Under the pieces are notes generated by a model. That model searched no databases. It was not told the DNA's origin and saw only the letters and a list, made by a program, of their open reading frames with translations. This document shows, piece by piece, positions 25,094 to 33,441 of a stretch of 64,000 bases of DNA; the first letter of the stretch is position 1; the number at the start of each line of letters is the position of its first letter. Location: NCBI RefSeq assembly GCF_036227605.1, contig NZ_CP109487.1:8295001-8359000 (forward strand), given 5' to 3'. The translations under genes and the position numbers were made by a program. Source of the DNA: Streptomyces sp. NBC_01439. GTDB lineage: Bacteria; Actinomycetota; Actinomycetes; Streptomycetales; Streptomycetaceae.

Positions 25094-25792
25094 ATGAACA
25101 CCGTGCGAGGGGCCAGGGAGCGGGCCCGCATCGAGGTCACCGCCGCCATCAAGGACGAGGCGCGCCGCATGCTCGCGGCTGAGGGCGCCGCCAAGCTCTC
25201 CCTGCGCGCCGTCGCCCGCGAACTGGGCATGGTCTCCTCCGCCCTCTACCGATACTTCCCCAGTCGGGACGAACTGCTCACCGCCCTCATCATCGACGCG
25301 TACGACAGCGTCGGCGCGGCCGCCGAGGTGGCTGACGCCCGCGCCCGCGCCACCGGGGCCCCGCCCCGCGCCCGCTGGATCACGGTCTGCGAGGCCGTCC
25401 GCTCATGGGCGCTGGAGCACCCGCACGAGTACGCCCTCATCTACGGTTCCCCGGTCCCCGGCTACAGCGCCCCCGTCGACACCGTGGGCCCGGCCTCCCG
25501 CGTAGCCAACGTCTTCATCGGCATCCTCCGCGCCGCGTACGAGGGCCCCGGCCTCGCCCTCCCGCCGCTGCCGCCCGCCCTGCGCGCCGAGGCCGACCGG
25601 ATGACCGCCGACTTCGCGCAGGGGCTGCCCCCGGCGGTCACGGCCGCTCTGGTCGCCGCCTGGGCCCATTTGGTCGGGCTGGTGTCCTTCGAACTGTTCG
25701 GCCAGTTCAACCGGGTCGTCGAGGACCGCGCCGCCTTCTTCGCGCACGCCGCCGACCAGCTGGCACACGGGGTCGGACTGCCGGCCGTGTGA
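25094..25792 (+). CDS. TetR/AcrR family regulator (WHG-type C-terminus)
   Basis: A 232-residue regulator. The HTH (LSLRAVARELGMVSSALYRY, then FPSRDELLTALI) is typical of TetR proteins, and the C-terminal domain, with VSFELFGQFNRVV, looks like the WHG-type ligand domain. ATG 25094 is used; upstream text in the same frame crosses the operators and is not coding-like. The operators upstream and the divergent Ddn-like gene suggest that it represses itself and the F420-type reductase, perhaps relieved by an electrophile or nitro-aromatic compound. Confidence 0.9.
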   Translation: MNTVRGARERARIEVTAAIKDEARRMLAAEGAAKLSLRAVARELGMVSSALYRYFPSRDELLTALIIDAYDSVGAAAEVADARARATGAPPRARWITVCEAVRSWALEHPHEYALIYGSPVPGYSAPVDTVGPASRVANVFIGILRAAYEGPGLALPPLPPALRAEADRMTADFAQGLPPAVTAALVAAWAHLVGLVSFELFGQFNRVVEDRAAFFAHAADQLAHGVGLPAV

Positions 25793-25959
25793 CGGGAGGG
25801 CGCAGGCGCGGACCGTTGTGGAGACCGATGGGGTTCACATGATCAGGGGATGGCTCGCACTCGTGTTCCTCGTGCGAATGGGTGTGGTTCGGCCTTGGGT
25901 GAGGGACCGCCCGTCTAATGTTCCTCGGGTCGCCCCCTTCGCCGCCGGAGGAAACGTTC

Positions 25960-26904
25960 ATGCCCCGCGCCGTGAAGGCCTTGTACGCCGCTCTGGTCAC
26001 TGCCTTGTTGGCCGCGTCGGCGCCCGCCATCATCGCCGCGGCACGTGACGTGCCCCGGCCGGCCGCCCCCGCGCCCGACCCGCCCCCCGCCCCCCGGACT
26101 CCGGGCGTGCGGGGCCTGGAGATCGGCGTCCCCGCGTACGTCTGGGCGAACGACCCCATGCTGACCGATCTCACCGCCACCGCTCCGGCCCCCTCGGTGG
26201 TCGTACTGAACCCGGGGAACGGCGACTCCCCGTTCGACGGCCCCTGGCGGGCCCGCGCCGACGCGCTGCGCACCCGCACCACCTCCACCGGCGAGAAGAC
26301 CCGGGTGCTCGGCTACGTCCACACCGACCACGGCAACCGCGACATCGTCGCGACCAAGGCCTCCGTCGACAACTACCTCAAGACCCCCGACGGCCGCCTC
26401 CACGTCGACGGCATCTTCTTCGACGTCGTCAGCCGCGACTGCGGCCCCGCCAACGCCACCCGCGACTACTACGCCGAGCTGCGCCGCTACGTCCAGGACA
26501 CGATGGACGCCGCCGACCCGGCCACCCCCGACCTCGTCGTCAACAATCCCGGCACCGCCATAGCCGACTGCTACCTGGAGCCGGGCCACCGCACCGCGGA
26601 CGTCTTCGTCACGTTCGAGGACACGTACGCCGCGTACAACGGCGCCGGCTGGCTCGGCGGCAACGTCTTCGACCACCTCTCCGGCTACCGTTCCGGCGCC
26701 GAACTCGACCCGAGCGGGACGGCGTTCTGGCACCTGGTCCACGACGTCCCCGACCACGGGGCGATGCGCGCCACCCTGCGCACGGCCTTCGCCCGCGGCG
26801 CGGGCTACGCGTACGCGACCAGCACGGTCATGCCCAATCCCTGGAACGCGGGCCCGACATGGAAGTACCGCACCCAGACCACGTACGCGGCCACCCTCGG
26901 TTGA
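25960..26904 (+). CDS. Secreted spherulation-specific family 4 protein
   Basis: A 314-residue exported protein: basic start, hydrophobic segment (LYAALVTALLAASAPAIIAA), then a Pro-rich linker and a TIM-barrel-like domain from about residue 50 (GLEIGVPAYVWANDPMLTDL, RVLGYVHTDHGNRD, VDGIFFDVVSRDCG). This is the spherulin-4 fold. In fungi the related Sph3 proteins (GH135) cut galactosamine-containing exopolysaccharide, so a glycosidase role in the cell wall or matrix is plausible but unproved. ATG 25960 has GGAGGA at 25947-25952. Confidence 0.85.
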   Translation: MPRAVKALYAALVTALLAASAPAIIAAARDVPRPAAPAPDPPPAPRTPGVRGLEIGVPAYVWANDPMLTDLTATAPAPSVVVLNPGNGDSPFDGPWRARADALRTRTTSTGEKTRVLGYVHTDHGNRDIVATKASVDNYLKTPDGRLHVDGIFFDVVSRDCGPANATRDYYAELRRYVQDTMDAADPATPDLVVNNPGTAIADCYLEPGHRTADVFVTFEDTYAAYNGAGWLGGNVFDHLSGYRSGAELDPSGTAFWHLVHDVPDHGAMRATLRTAFARGAGYAYATSTVMPNPWNAGPTWKYRTQTTYAATLG

Positions 26905-27342
26905 GGGTGCTGGGCGGTGGGGCCGTGCGACATTCCGCGCGTAAAGGTCCTCGCCGTCGCCGCGCCGATCACGCCACATCCGGCCGCGCTCCGATCCGGT
27001 GACGACCAGCCAGACCAGCTAGACCAGCAGCCCGCAGCCTTCATCGCACAGGCTGAGCGCCCCGGCCGTGCGGCGCGGATCGTACTGCACCTAGCCCAGA
27101 CGGTCCCCCCACGCCTCAAGTGCCGCGTCGAGATCGGCAAGGTCGTGGAACTCCTCCTTCAACGTCTTCGCCGGATCCGCCCCGCCCTGAACACCCTGTC
27201 GTTGCCCGGCGCTGCGGCCAGAGCGACCCCGGGTGGGGCGACGCCGACGGCTGGCGGCCCCGCCGTCGAACTCGCCGAGACCAGGAAACCAGGAACGATC
27301 GATCACGAGTGCAGATTATTGCAGCACTGTTATATTAGCGCT
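26905..27342. other. 438-bp stretch without a convincing gene
   Basis: Codon bias breaks down here. A minus-strand frame (27091-27306) ends in a protein-like piece (TLKEEFHDLADLDAALEAWG) but its middle is Arg-rich and out of character, so it may be a decayed gene end. Three copies of a GACCAGCYA-type unit occur near 27004-27029. From 27300 the sequence becomes AT-rich and holds the MarR promoter. I see no RNA gene. Confidence 0.45.
27331..27336 (+). promoter_or_regulatory. -10 box for a leaderless marR transcript
   Basis: TATATT lies exactly six bases before the GTG start at 27343, in an unusually AT-rich patch. GTGC-N11-GCAC just upstream (27309-27327) could be a regulator site. Confidence 0.55.
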
Positions 27343-27831
27343 GTGACATCTACGGATCCCACTGCGCTACCCGATCCCTGGCGCGCCCTGCACGCGCTCC
27401 TTGCGGCCATGGATGCTGAGATCGAGCAGGTCTACGTCGAACGCGGCATCGAGGGGGTGCGGCCCCGGTTCGCCTATCCGCTCATCCGGCTCGCTCACAC
27501 GGGACCCCTGACCATTCGCGAGCTTGCGAAGTCCCTGGACCGCTCCCACTCCGCGATCAGCCAGACCGTCGCCGCCATGCGCAAGGAGGATCTGGTCACC
27601 TCCGAGCCGGGGCCCGACGCCCGCACCCGGCGCATCGACCTGACCGAGCGCGGCAGGTCTCTGGTGCCGTTCCTGGAGGCGGAGTGGCGCGCCACCCACG
27701 CGACGGTGGCCGAGCTGGACGGCGAGGTCCCGTACGCGATGACCGCCGTCGTCGAGGAGGTGCGTCGGGCGCTGGAACGCAGGTCGATGCGGCAGCGGAT
27801 CCTCCACCACCTCGTCGAGCCACCGCGATGA
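27343..27831 (+). CDS. MarR family transcriptional regulator
   Basis: A 162-residue winged-helix regulator: RLAHTGPLTIRELAKSLDRS, then the recognition helix HSAISQTVAAMRKEDLV, and the wing SEPGPDARTRRIDLTERG. GTG 27343 is chosen because a -10 box sits six bases upstream; no RBS is present. Its stop overlaps the ATG of the MFS gene (ATGA), so the two are translated together. It probably represses its own operon and responds to the exporter's substrate. Confidence 0.88.
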   Translation: MTSTDPTALPDPWRALHALLAAMDAEIEQVYVERGIEGVRPRFAYPLIRLAHTGPLTIRELAKSLDRSHSAISQTVAAMRKEDLVTSEPGPDARTRRIDLTERGRSLVPFLEAEWRATHATVAELDGEVPYAMTAVVEEVRRALERRSMRQRILHHLVEPPR

Positions 27832-29123
27832 GGGTGCGCATCCGGTTGCTCGACACCCGCCCGCTGCACGGCAGTCGGGCATTCCGAGACCTGTGGATCG
27901 GTACCTCGGCTTCTCAACTCGGCGGACAGATAGCCAACGTGGCGGTGCTGGCCCAGGTCTGGGACCTCACCGGTAGCCCCGTGGGCACCGGCGCCATCGG
28001 GCTCGCCACCGGCCTTCCGATGGTGTTGTTCGGGCTGATCGGCGGCACGTTGGCCGATGCCGTTGACCGCCGTGCGGTGGTGCGGGCCACCACCGCGGGC
28101 CAGGTGCTGGCCGCCGCCGGGCTCTGTACCCAGGCCCTGGCGGACAACCGCAGCGTGCTCCTGTTGCTCGCCCTGGTCGCCGTGGGGACGAGTTGCAGTG
28201 CTCTCGGCGCTCCTGCCCGGCGCACCTTCCCGGTCCGGCTGTTGCCGGGCGACCAGGTCGCGGCCGGTCTTGCGCTGACCAACGTCTCCTTCCAGGCAGC
28301 GATGCTGGCCGGGCCCGCGATGGCCGGACTGCTCATCGCCCGCTGGGGTTTCCCTGCCGCCTACGCAGTCCAGGCGATGGCCACGGCCGTTTCGATGCTC
28401 GCGGTGATCCGCCTGCCCGCCGTGCGGCCCGAAGGTACCGTTGCGGCAGGCGGCAGACGCCGGCCGGAGCGCGGCGGTTGGCGGTTCGTCCTGCGTCGCC
28501 CGACGTTGTGGGGCTCGATGGCCACCGATCTGTCCGCAACGCTGCTCGCCATGCCCATTGCGCTCTTCCCGTTGGTCAACGAGATCCGGTTCGGAGGAGA
28601 CCCGCGGACCCTCGGCCTGTTCCTCTCCGCCGTCGCGGTCGGGGGGATCACGGCCGGTCTGCTCTCCGGCACGGTGACGCGCTGGCGTCGCGGCGGCCTC
28701 GTACAGTTGTGCGCAGCCGGTGTCTGGGGCCTGGCGCTGGCCTGTTTCGGTCTGGCGGGGCCGTTGTGGCTGGCGCTCGGCTGCCTGGCCGTGGCGGGCG
28801 CCGCCGACACCGTCTCCGTCGTCACCCGCGGTGCCCTGGTCCAATGCGAGACCCCGGACGCGTACCGGGGGCGGGTCTCCTCGATGGAACACGTCATCGG
28901 TGTCGCCGGCCCCGAACTCGGCAACTTCCGTGGTGGCCTGTTGGCGTCCGCCACCTCCGCCCCCTTCTCCCTGGCCCTCGGCGGACTGTCCGCCGTCCTG
29001 GTGGTCGCCGCCGTGGCCGCGGTCAACGCACCCCTTCGTGCCTACCGCACGCCCCCCGCCGCCGCGAAGGCGACCGCCCCCGATGTCGCCGCCGTGCAGG
29101 CGGCCGCCGGTCAGGGCTCCTGA
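27828..29123 (+). CDS. MFS transporter coupled to MarR
   Basis: A 431-residue, 12-span major facilitator protein with the basic loop ADAVDRRAVVRATTA after the second span (motif A-like) and a Gly/Ala-rich fifth span. It resembles enterobactin-exporter-type and drug-exporter MFS proteins. ATG 27828 overlaps the MarR stop (ATGA). The MarR-MFS pair suggests inducible efflux of a toxic small molecule. Substrate unknown; the C-terminal ~25 residues are an Ala-rich tail. Confidence 0.88.
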   Translation: MRVRIRLLDTRPLHGSRAFRDLWIGTSASQLGGQIANVAVLAQVWDLTGSPVGTGAIGLATGLPMVLFGLIGGTLADAVDRRAVVRATTAGQVLAAAGLCTQALADNRSVLLLLALVAVGTSCSALGAPARRTFPVRLLPGDQVAAGLALTNVSFQAAMLAGPAMAGLLIARWGFPAAYAVQAMATAVSMLAVIRLPAVRPEGTVAAGGRRRPERGGWRFVLRRPTLWGSMATDLSATLLAMPIALFPLVNEIRFGGDPRTLGLFLSAVAVGGITAGLLSGTVTRWRRGGLVQLCAAGVWGLALACFGLAGPLWLALGCLAVAGAADTVSVVTRGALVQCETPDAYRGRVSSMEHVIGVAGPELGNFRGGLLASATSAPFSLALGGLSAVLVVAAVAAVNAPLRAYRTPPAAAKATAPDVAAVQAAAGQGS

Positions 29124-29199
29124 TGGTCCGCCAGCCCTGACGACCCCGCACCGGGCGTGCCGCGTGCCGCAGCGGTGGAACGCTCCGATCGTCGCTCGC

Positions 29200-30006
29200 T
29201 CAGCCCAGGCCGCCGTTGCTCCGGAGAAGCTGGGCGTTGATCCAACCCCCCTCGGCGGAGCAGAGGAACGTGACGAGATGCGCGCAGTCCTGCGGCACAC
29301 CGAGGCGGCCGAGGGGCGTGGAACGGATCAGTTCCGCTTCGTGCTCCTCGGTCATCCACCCGGTGTCGGTCGGTCCGGGATCGACGGAGTTGCAGGTCAC
29401 CCCCAAGTGGGCGAACTCGTGGGCGGCGGCCGACGTGATCCGGTCCACCGCACCTTTGCTCGCCCCGTACGGCAGGTTTCCGATGGTGTGGTCGCTGGTC
29501 AGGCTGACGATCCGCCCGCCGCCGTGCTGCCCGCGGAACCGCAGCCCGTACTCCCGGATCAGCAGCCAGGAGGCCCGCGCATTGACCGCGAAATGCAGGT
29601 CGAAGCTCTCCACCGTGGTGTCCAACAGGCCCGAATCGACCGACTCGCAATGGCAGAGCACCAGCGCGGTGACGTTCCCCAGCGCACCCTCGACGCTGTC
29701 GAAGAGCTGCGCCGGCACGGCCGGGTCGCTGAGGTCCGCCTCGACCGCGTGGGTCCTCGCCCCCAAGGACGTCACCTTCGACCGCAGCCCTTCGGGCGCA
29801 CCCGACTCCGTGCCCCACCGCATCCGCGCGTCATACGGGGTCCAGTAGGTGAAGGCCACGTCCCACCCGGCCCGAGCAAGATTCAGTACGACGGACGACG
29901 CGATCCCCGCCGAACGTCCGGCCCCCGTGACCAAGGCGAGCGGGCGCCCCGCCGCACCCCCGCCCTGCCGACTTCCCGCGCCCGTCTCACCGGTCATGTC
30001 CGTCAT
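29200..30006 (-). CDS. SDR family oxidoreductase (Rossmann, atypical active site)
   Basis: A 268-residue short-chain dehydrogenase. The N-terminal cofactor motif is LALVTGAGRSAGIASSVVLN, and the NAG-like position is in LHFAVNARASW. The active region IVSLTSDHTIGNLPYGASKG has Ser and Tyr-x-x-x-Lys. The C-terminus WINAQLLRSNGGLG is typical of classical SDRs. It is convergent with the MarR-MFS operon. Start ATG 30006 is used; ATG 29997 is nearly as good. Substrate unknown. Confidence 0.85.
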   Translation of the reverse strand: MTDMTGETGAGSRQGGGAAGRPLALVTGAGRSAGIASSVVLNLARAGWDVAFTYWTPYDARMRWGTESGAPEGLRSKVTSLGARTHAVEADLSDPAVPAQLFDSVEGALGNVTALVLCHCESVDSGLLDTTVESFDLHFAVNARASWLLIREYGLRFRGQHGGGRIVSLTSDHTIGNLPYGASKGAVDRITSAAAHEFAHLGVTCNSVDPGPTDTGWMTEEHEAELIRSTPLGRLGVPQDCAHLVTFLCSAEGGWINAQLLRSNGGLG

Positions 30007-30135
30007 CCTGGCGGGCCGCCTTGAACGCGGCACCCGATTTTCCGGCCGTGCGGGCGACAGGGCCTAGGCCGGGGTGGCCCCGGAGCAGGGTGCCGATCCC
30101 TTCGCGGGCGCCGGCCGGCGACGCCGGGCCCGTGG

Positions 30136-30387
30136 TCAGCGCCCGTCGTTCTCCGGACGGCGGGCGAATCCGAGCAGCACGTGGGTGACCCGGAGCAGGA
30201 ACACTGCCACCGCGAGGATCCCGCCCGCCACGGCCAGGATCCGGCGCGTCGACGTGGAGAGGGAGAACGCCAGCGCGGGTCCGTACACCGCGCCGAAAGC
30301 GAGGGCGGCCGCGAAGGAGGCGCTGACCAAGGCGTAGCCGATCTCGATGGTGATCGCGTCCCGGTCCGCCTGCGTACGTCGCTCCAT
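30136..30387 (-). CDS. Small membrane protein (DUF6332-like)
   Basis: An 83-residue protein beginning MERRTQADRDAITIEIGYAL, with two membrane segments (ALVSASFAAALAFGAVYG and ILAVAGGILAVAVFLLRV) and a polar tail. It matches a small Streptomyces family I remember as DUF6332; function unknown. ATG 30387 is favoured because a GACACT -10-like box lies six bases upstream on the minus strand, suggesting a leaderless mRNA. A longer frame to 30438 lacks the family-like start. Confidence 0.65.
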   Translation of the reverse strand: MERRTQADRDAITIEIGYALVSASFAAALAFGAVYGPALAFSLSTSTRRILAVAGGILAVAVFLLRVTHVLLGFARRPENDGR

Positions 30388-30438
30388 GCGTGCAGTGTCA
30401 CAGCGTGCACAGCCCGTCACAAGCCCCCGGCCCGTCAT

Positions 30439-31182
30439 TCAGATTCCGGCCGTCTCCGTCCACAGCCGGGCCAGTGCCAGGTCGCCCGTCACCCCCGGAC
30501 CCGCCACCGGGGTCCGGTTCCAGAGCGCTGCGTACAGCCAGGCCGCCTCGCCGGTCAGTTCGCAGTCGGCCACCTCGCCCGTGTCGCCCCGCACCGTACG
30601 GGCCGGCTCCGCCGACAGGTGTACGGTCCACACCGCGGCCGTGTCGGCGGCCCGCACCCGCACCACCTTGGGCTCGGCGGTCCGCACCCGGCTGCGCGGC
30701 CGGGCGTGGAAGCCGGTCAGAAGCTCGTCCACCCCGTCCTCGGCGAACTCCGGCGCCATTGCGGAGAACAACACGCCGAGCGCAGTCTCCGCGTCCATCC
30801 GGTGCACGGCGGTCTCGTGCGCCTGCCGCCGGGCCCAGAACGCCACCGGCGAGGGCGGGGCCGTCGGGAGGAACGTCCAGCACTGCAGGTCGTCCGGCGC
30901 CTCGTTCAGGGTCCGCACCAGGTCCGCGTGGCCCTCGCGGAACCAGGCCAGCAGCTCGCCGCCGACCAGCTCCGGCGCGTCCGGGAAGCCCACCGGCTCC
31001 AGCCGTCGCTCCGCGACGTACGCGGTGGCCCAGCGGTGCACCGAGCCGGTGTGCCGCAGCAGGTCGGTGACCCGCCACCCCGGGCAGGTGGGCACCGCGG
31101 ACTCCGTACCGGCGCGTTCCGCCACCTCGGCGAGCAGCTCGCCCTCGCGGGCGAGGGCCCTCACATGTTCGGTGATCTTCAT
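30439..31182 (-). CDS. Maleylpyruvate isomerase family (mycothiol-dependent fold) protein
   Basis: A 247-residue protein of the TIGR03083/MDMPI family. The N-terminal four-helix bundle shows AVPTCPGWRVTDLLRHTGSV HRW, carrying the first metal His, and the WARRQAHETAVHRMDAE block with the H-E-x3-H metal site. A C-terminal beta domain follows. Members of the DinB-like superfamily use mycothiol or another thiol. ATG 31182 has AGGA upstream. It is divergent from the AlkB-like gene, 39 bp apart. Substrate unknown. Confidence 0.85.
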   Translation of the reverse strand: MKITEHVRALAREGELLAEVAERAGTESAVPTCPGWRVTDLLRHTGSVHRWATAYVAERRLEPVGFPDAPELVGGELLAWFREGHADLVRTLNEAPDDLQCWTFLPTAPPSPVAFWARRQAHETAVHRMDAETALGVLFSAMAPEFAEDGVDELLTGFHARPRSRVRTAEPKVVRVRAADTAAVWTVHLSAEPARTVRGDTGEVADCELTGEAAWLYAALWNRTPVAGPGVTGDLALARLWTETAGI

Positions 31183-31221
31183 ACCGTGAGTCCTATCAGC
31201 CCGCCCGGGACAATGGAGGGC

Positions 31222-31881
31222 ATGGACGGGGAACTCTTTCCGCGCGAGCGGACCGTGCTCGCCCCCGGTGCCGTGCACGTGCCGGACTGGCTCGGGGCGG
31301 GGCGGCAGGGCGAGTTGCTGGCGGCCTGCCGCGCGTGGGCCCGGCCGCCCGCCGGCCTGCGCACCGTACGCACCCCGGGCGGCGGGGTGATGACCGCCCG
31401 CCAGGTGTGCCTCGGCCTGCACTGGTACCCGTACGGCTACGCGCGCACCGTCGTCGACGGCGACGGTGTACCGGTCAAACCGATGCCGCCGTGGCTCGCC
31501 GAGCTGGGGCGGGAGGCGGTGACCGCCGCGTACGGGGACCCGCCGCCGCCCGGGCCCGGGACGGCCTACGACATCGCGCTGATCAACTTCTACGCCGGCG
31601 ACTCCCGCATGGGCATGCACCGCGACGCCGAGGAGAGGTCCCCGGCGCCGGTGGTCTCGCTCAGCCTCGGCGACACCTGCGTCTTCCGCTTCGGGAACAC
31701 CGCCTCGCGCGGGCGCCCGTACCGGGACGTGGAGCTGCGCAGCGGGGACCTCTTCGTCTTCGGGGAGGAGAGCCGGCTGGCCTATCACGGGGTGCCGAAG
31801 GTCCTGCCGGGCACGGGCCCGCAGGAGCTCGGACTGACCGGGCGGCTGAACATCACACTCCGGGTCGGCGGGCTGGGCTGA
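31222..31881 (+). CDS. AlkB-like alpha-ketoglutarate-dependent dioxygenase
   Basis: A 219-residue 2OG-Fe(II) dioxygenase of the AlkB type. Iron ligands are His and Asp in MGMHRDAEERS and the distal His in LAYHGVPKV; the 2-oxoglutarate Arg is in GRLNITLR. The substrate-lid Tyr/Trp region is LGLHWYPYGYAR. It should demethylate alkylated DNA bases, and perhaps RNA. ATG 31222 is used; ATG 31213 is three codons earlier. A GACAAT box seven bases upstream suggests a leaderless transcript. Confidence 0.9.
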   Translation: MDGELFPRERTVLAPGAVHVPDWLGAGRQGELLAACRAWARPPAGLRTVRTPGGGVMTARQVCLGLHWYPYGYARTVVDGDGVPVKPMPPWLAELGREAVTAAYGDPPPPGPGTAYDIALINFYAGDSRMGMHRDAEERSPAPVVSLSLGDTCVFRFGNTASRGRPYRDVELRSGDLFVFGEESRLAYHGVPKVLPGTGPQELGLTGRLNITLRVGGLG

Positions 31882-31924
31882 GAGGCGGCACCCGGCAGCC
31901 TCCGATCATGCGAGGATCGATGCT

Positions 31925-33202
31925 ATGAACGGCAACGGGGCCCCGCCGCGGGTGGGGGATGTGACCGCGCCATCCGCTTCCGGTACGGCTGCGCGGACCA
32001 GGCTGGAACGGGGGCGCGGCGCGCTCGGACCGGCGCTCGAGCTCGTCCACACCGGCCGCGCCCCGACCCGCGCCGTGCTCACGGCCGAGCTCGGGGTCAC
32101 CCGGGCCACCGCCGGAGCGGTCGCCGCCGAGCTGGAGGCCCTCGGGCTGATCCGCGTCGATTCCCGCCCGGGCGGAGCCGGCGGGACCGGCGGGACAGGC
32201 GGAGCCCAGGGCCGCCCCTCGCACCGGCTCTCGGTGGCCGAGGACGGCCCGGTGGCGCTGGCCGCCCAGGTGCACTCGGACGGCTTCCGGGCCGCCCTGG
32301 TCGGCCTCGGCGGCCGCATCGTGGCCACCGCACCCGGCAAGGTCACCGTCTCCGCCGATCCGGCGCAGGTGCTCGGCGCGGTCGTGGAGGCGGGCGCGGA
32401 GCTGCTCGCGCAGAGCGGCCGCCGCTGCGTCGGGGCGGGTCTCGCGGTCCCCTCGGCGGTCGCGGAGCCGGACGGTACGGCGCTGAACCCGCTGCACCTG
32501 GCCTGGCCGGCCGGCTCTCCCGTACGGGCCATCTTCGCGGAGTGCGTCAAGGCGGCCGGGATCGACGGCCCGGCCCTGACGGGCAACGACGTCAACCTCG
32601 CGGCCCTGGCCGAGCACCGGCACGGCGCGGGGCGCAGCGCCCAGCACCTGCTGTGCGTGGCCACCGGGCACCGCGGGGTCGGCGGGGCGCTGGTGCTGGA
32701 CGGCCGCCTGCACAGCGGGAGTTCGGGCCTGGCCCTGGAGGTCGGCCACCTCACCGTGAACCCCGAGGGACGGGCCTGCCACTGCGGCAGCCGGGGCTGC
32801 CTGGACGTGGAGGCGGACCCGCTGGCCTTCCTCACCGCAGCGGGCCGCAGCCCCGGCCCCGAGGTGTCGCTGCTCCAGCAGGCCCGCGAACTGCTGCGCG
32901 ACGAGCCGGCGGAACCGGCGGTACGGGCGGCCACGGAGGAGCTGATCGACCGGCTCGGGCTCGGACTCGCGGGCCTGGTGAACATCCTCAACCCGGACCG
33001 GATCATCCTGGGCGGGCTGCACCGGGAGCTGCTGCACGCTGACCCGGAGCGGCTGCGCGCGGTGGTCGCGGACCGCAGCCTCTGGGGACGCAGCGGCGGG
33101 GTGCCGATCCTGCCGTGCACCCTGGACCACAACAGCCTGGTCGGCGCGGCGGAGTTGGCGTGGCAGCCGGTGCTCGACGACCCGCTGGGAGCCCTGGCCT
33201 AA
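31925..33202 (+). CDS. ROK family transcriptional regulator/sugar kinase-like protein
   Basis: A 425-residue ROK protein. The N-terminal winged helix (TRAVLTAELGVTRATAGAVA) marks it as a regulator of the NagC/XylR type. The ROK domain shows a zinc site in GRACHCGSRGCLD and a phosphate-binding VATGHRGVGGALVLDG. The catalytic region LTGNDVNLAALAEH has Asp, so kinase activity is not excluded. The target sugar is unknown. A Gly/Gly/Thr linker (GGAGGTGGTGGA) joins the domains. ATG 31925 is used. Confidence 0.88.
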   Translation: MNGNGAPPRVGDVTAPSASGTAARTRLERGRGALGPALELVHTGRAPTRAVLTAELGVTRATAGAVAAELEALGLIRVDSRPGGAGGTGGTGGAQGRPSHRLSVAEDGPVALAAQVHSDGFRAALVGLGGRIVATAPGKVTVSADPAQVLGAVVEAGAELLAQSGRRCVGAGLAVPSAVAEPDGTALNPLHLAWPAGSPVRAIFAECVKAAGIDGPALTGNDVNLAALAEHRHGAGRSAQHLLCVATGHRGVGGALVLDGRLHSGSSGLALEVGHLTVNPEGRACHCGSRGCLDVEADPLAFLTAAGRSPGPEVSLLQQARELLRDEPAEPAVRAATEELIDRLGLGLAGLVNILNPDRIILGGLHRELLHADPERLRAVVADRSLWGRSGGVPILPCTLDHNSLVGAAELAWQPVLDDPLGALA

Positions 33203-33252
33203 ACGCCGGGCCACGCACTGGCCCAACGGCGGTCCGCGAGGTTTCCGGCCGG

Positions 33253-33325
33253 CCCGGTCCGTGCCCGGTCCGTGCCCGGTCCGTGCCCGTTCCGTCCCCG
33301 GCCGGCCCGGTCCGTGCCCGCTCCG
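33253..33325. repeat. Tandem 11-bp repeat CCCGGTCCGTG
   Basis: Three exact units (33253-33285) are followed by degenerate copies and another exact unit at 33306-33316, in the 239-bp gap between the ROK gene and the end of the RsbW-like gene. The rest of the gap holds CCGCACATCGG-like half-repeats. Confidence 0.75.
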
Positions 33326-33441
33326 TAGTGCTGGGCAGTCGTGCCCGGGCCGTCCGCGCACATCGGCTCGGCCCGCACATCGGTGGGGCCCGCACGTCGG
33401 GCCGTCCCCGCAGGTCGGGCCGAGCCCGGGGCCGGGGCCGG

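Noticed and set aside
25843..26048. A 60-70-codon frame between the TetR and spherulin-4 genes
   Set aside because: It runs into the spherulin-4 gene in another frame and has no RBS or protein-like character; the region more likely holds a promoter and a weak hairpin (TCGCAC/GTGCGA, 25855-25877).
27091..27306. A 71-codon minus-strand gene
   Set aside because: Its end looks protein-like but the middle is an Arg-rich run, the GTG start has no RBS and no family is recognised. Kept only as a possible remnant.
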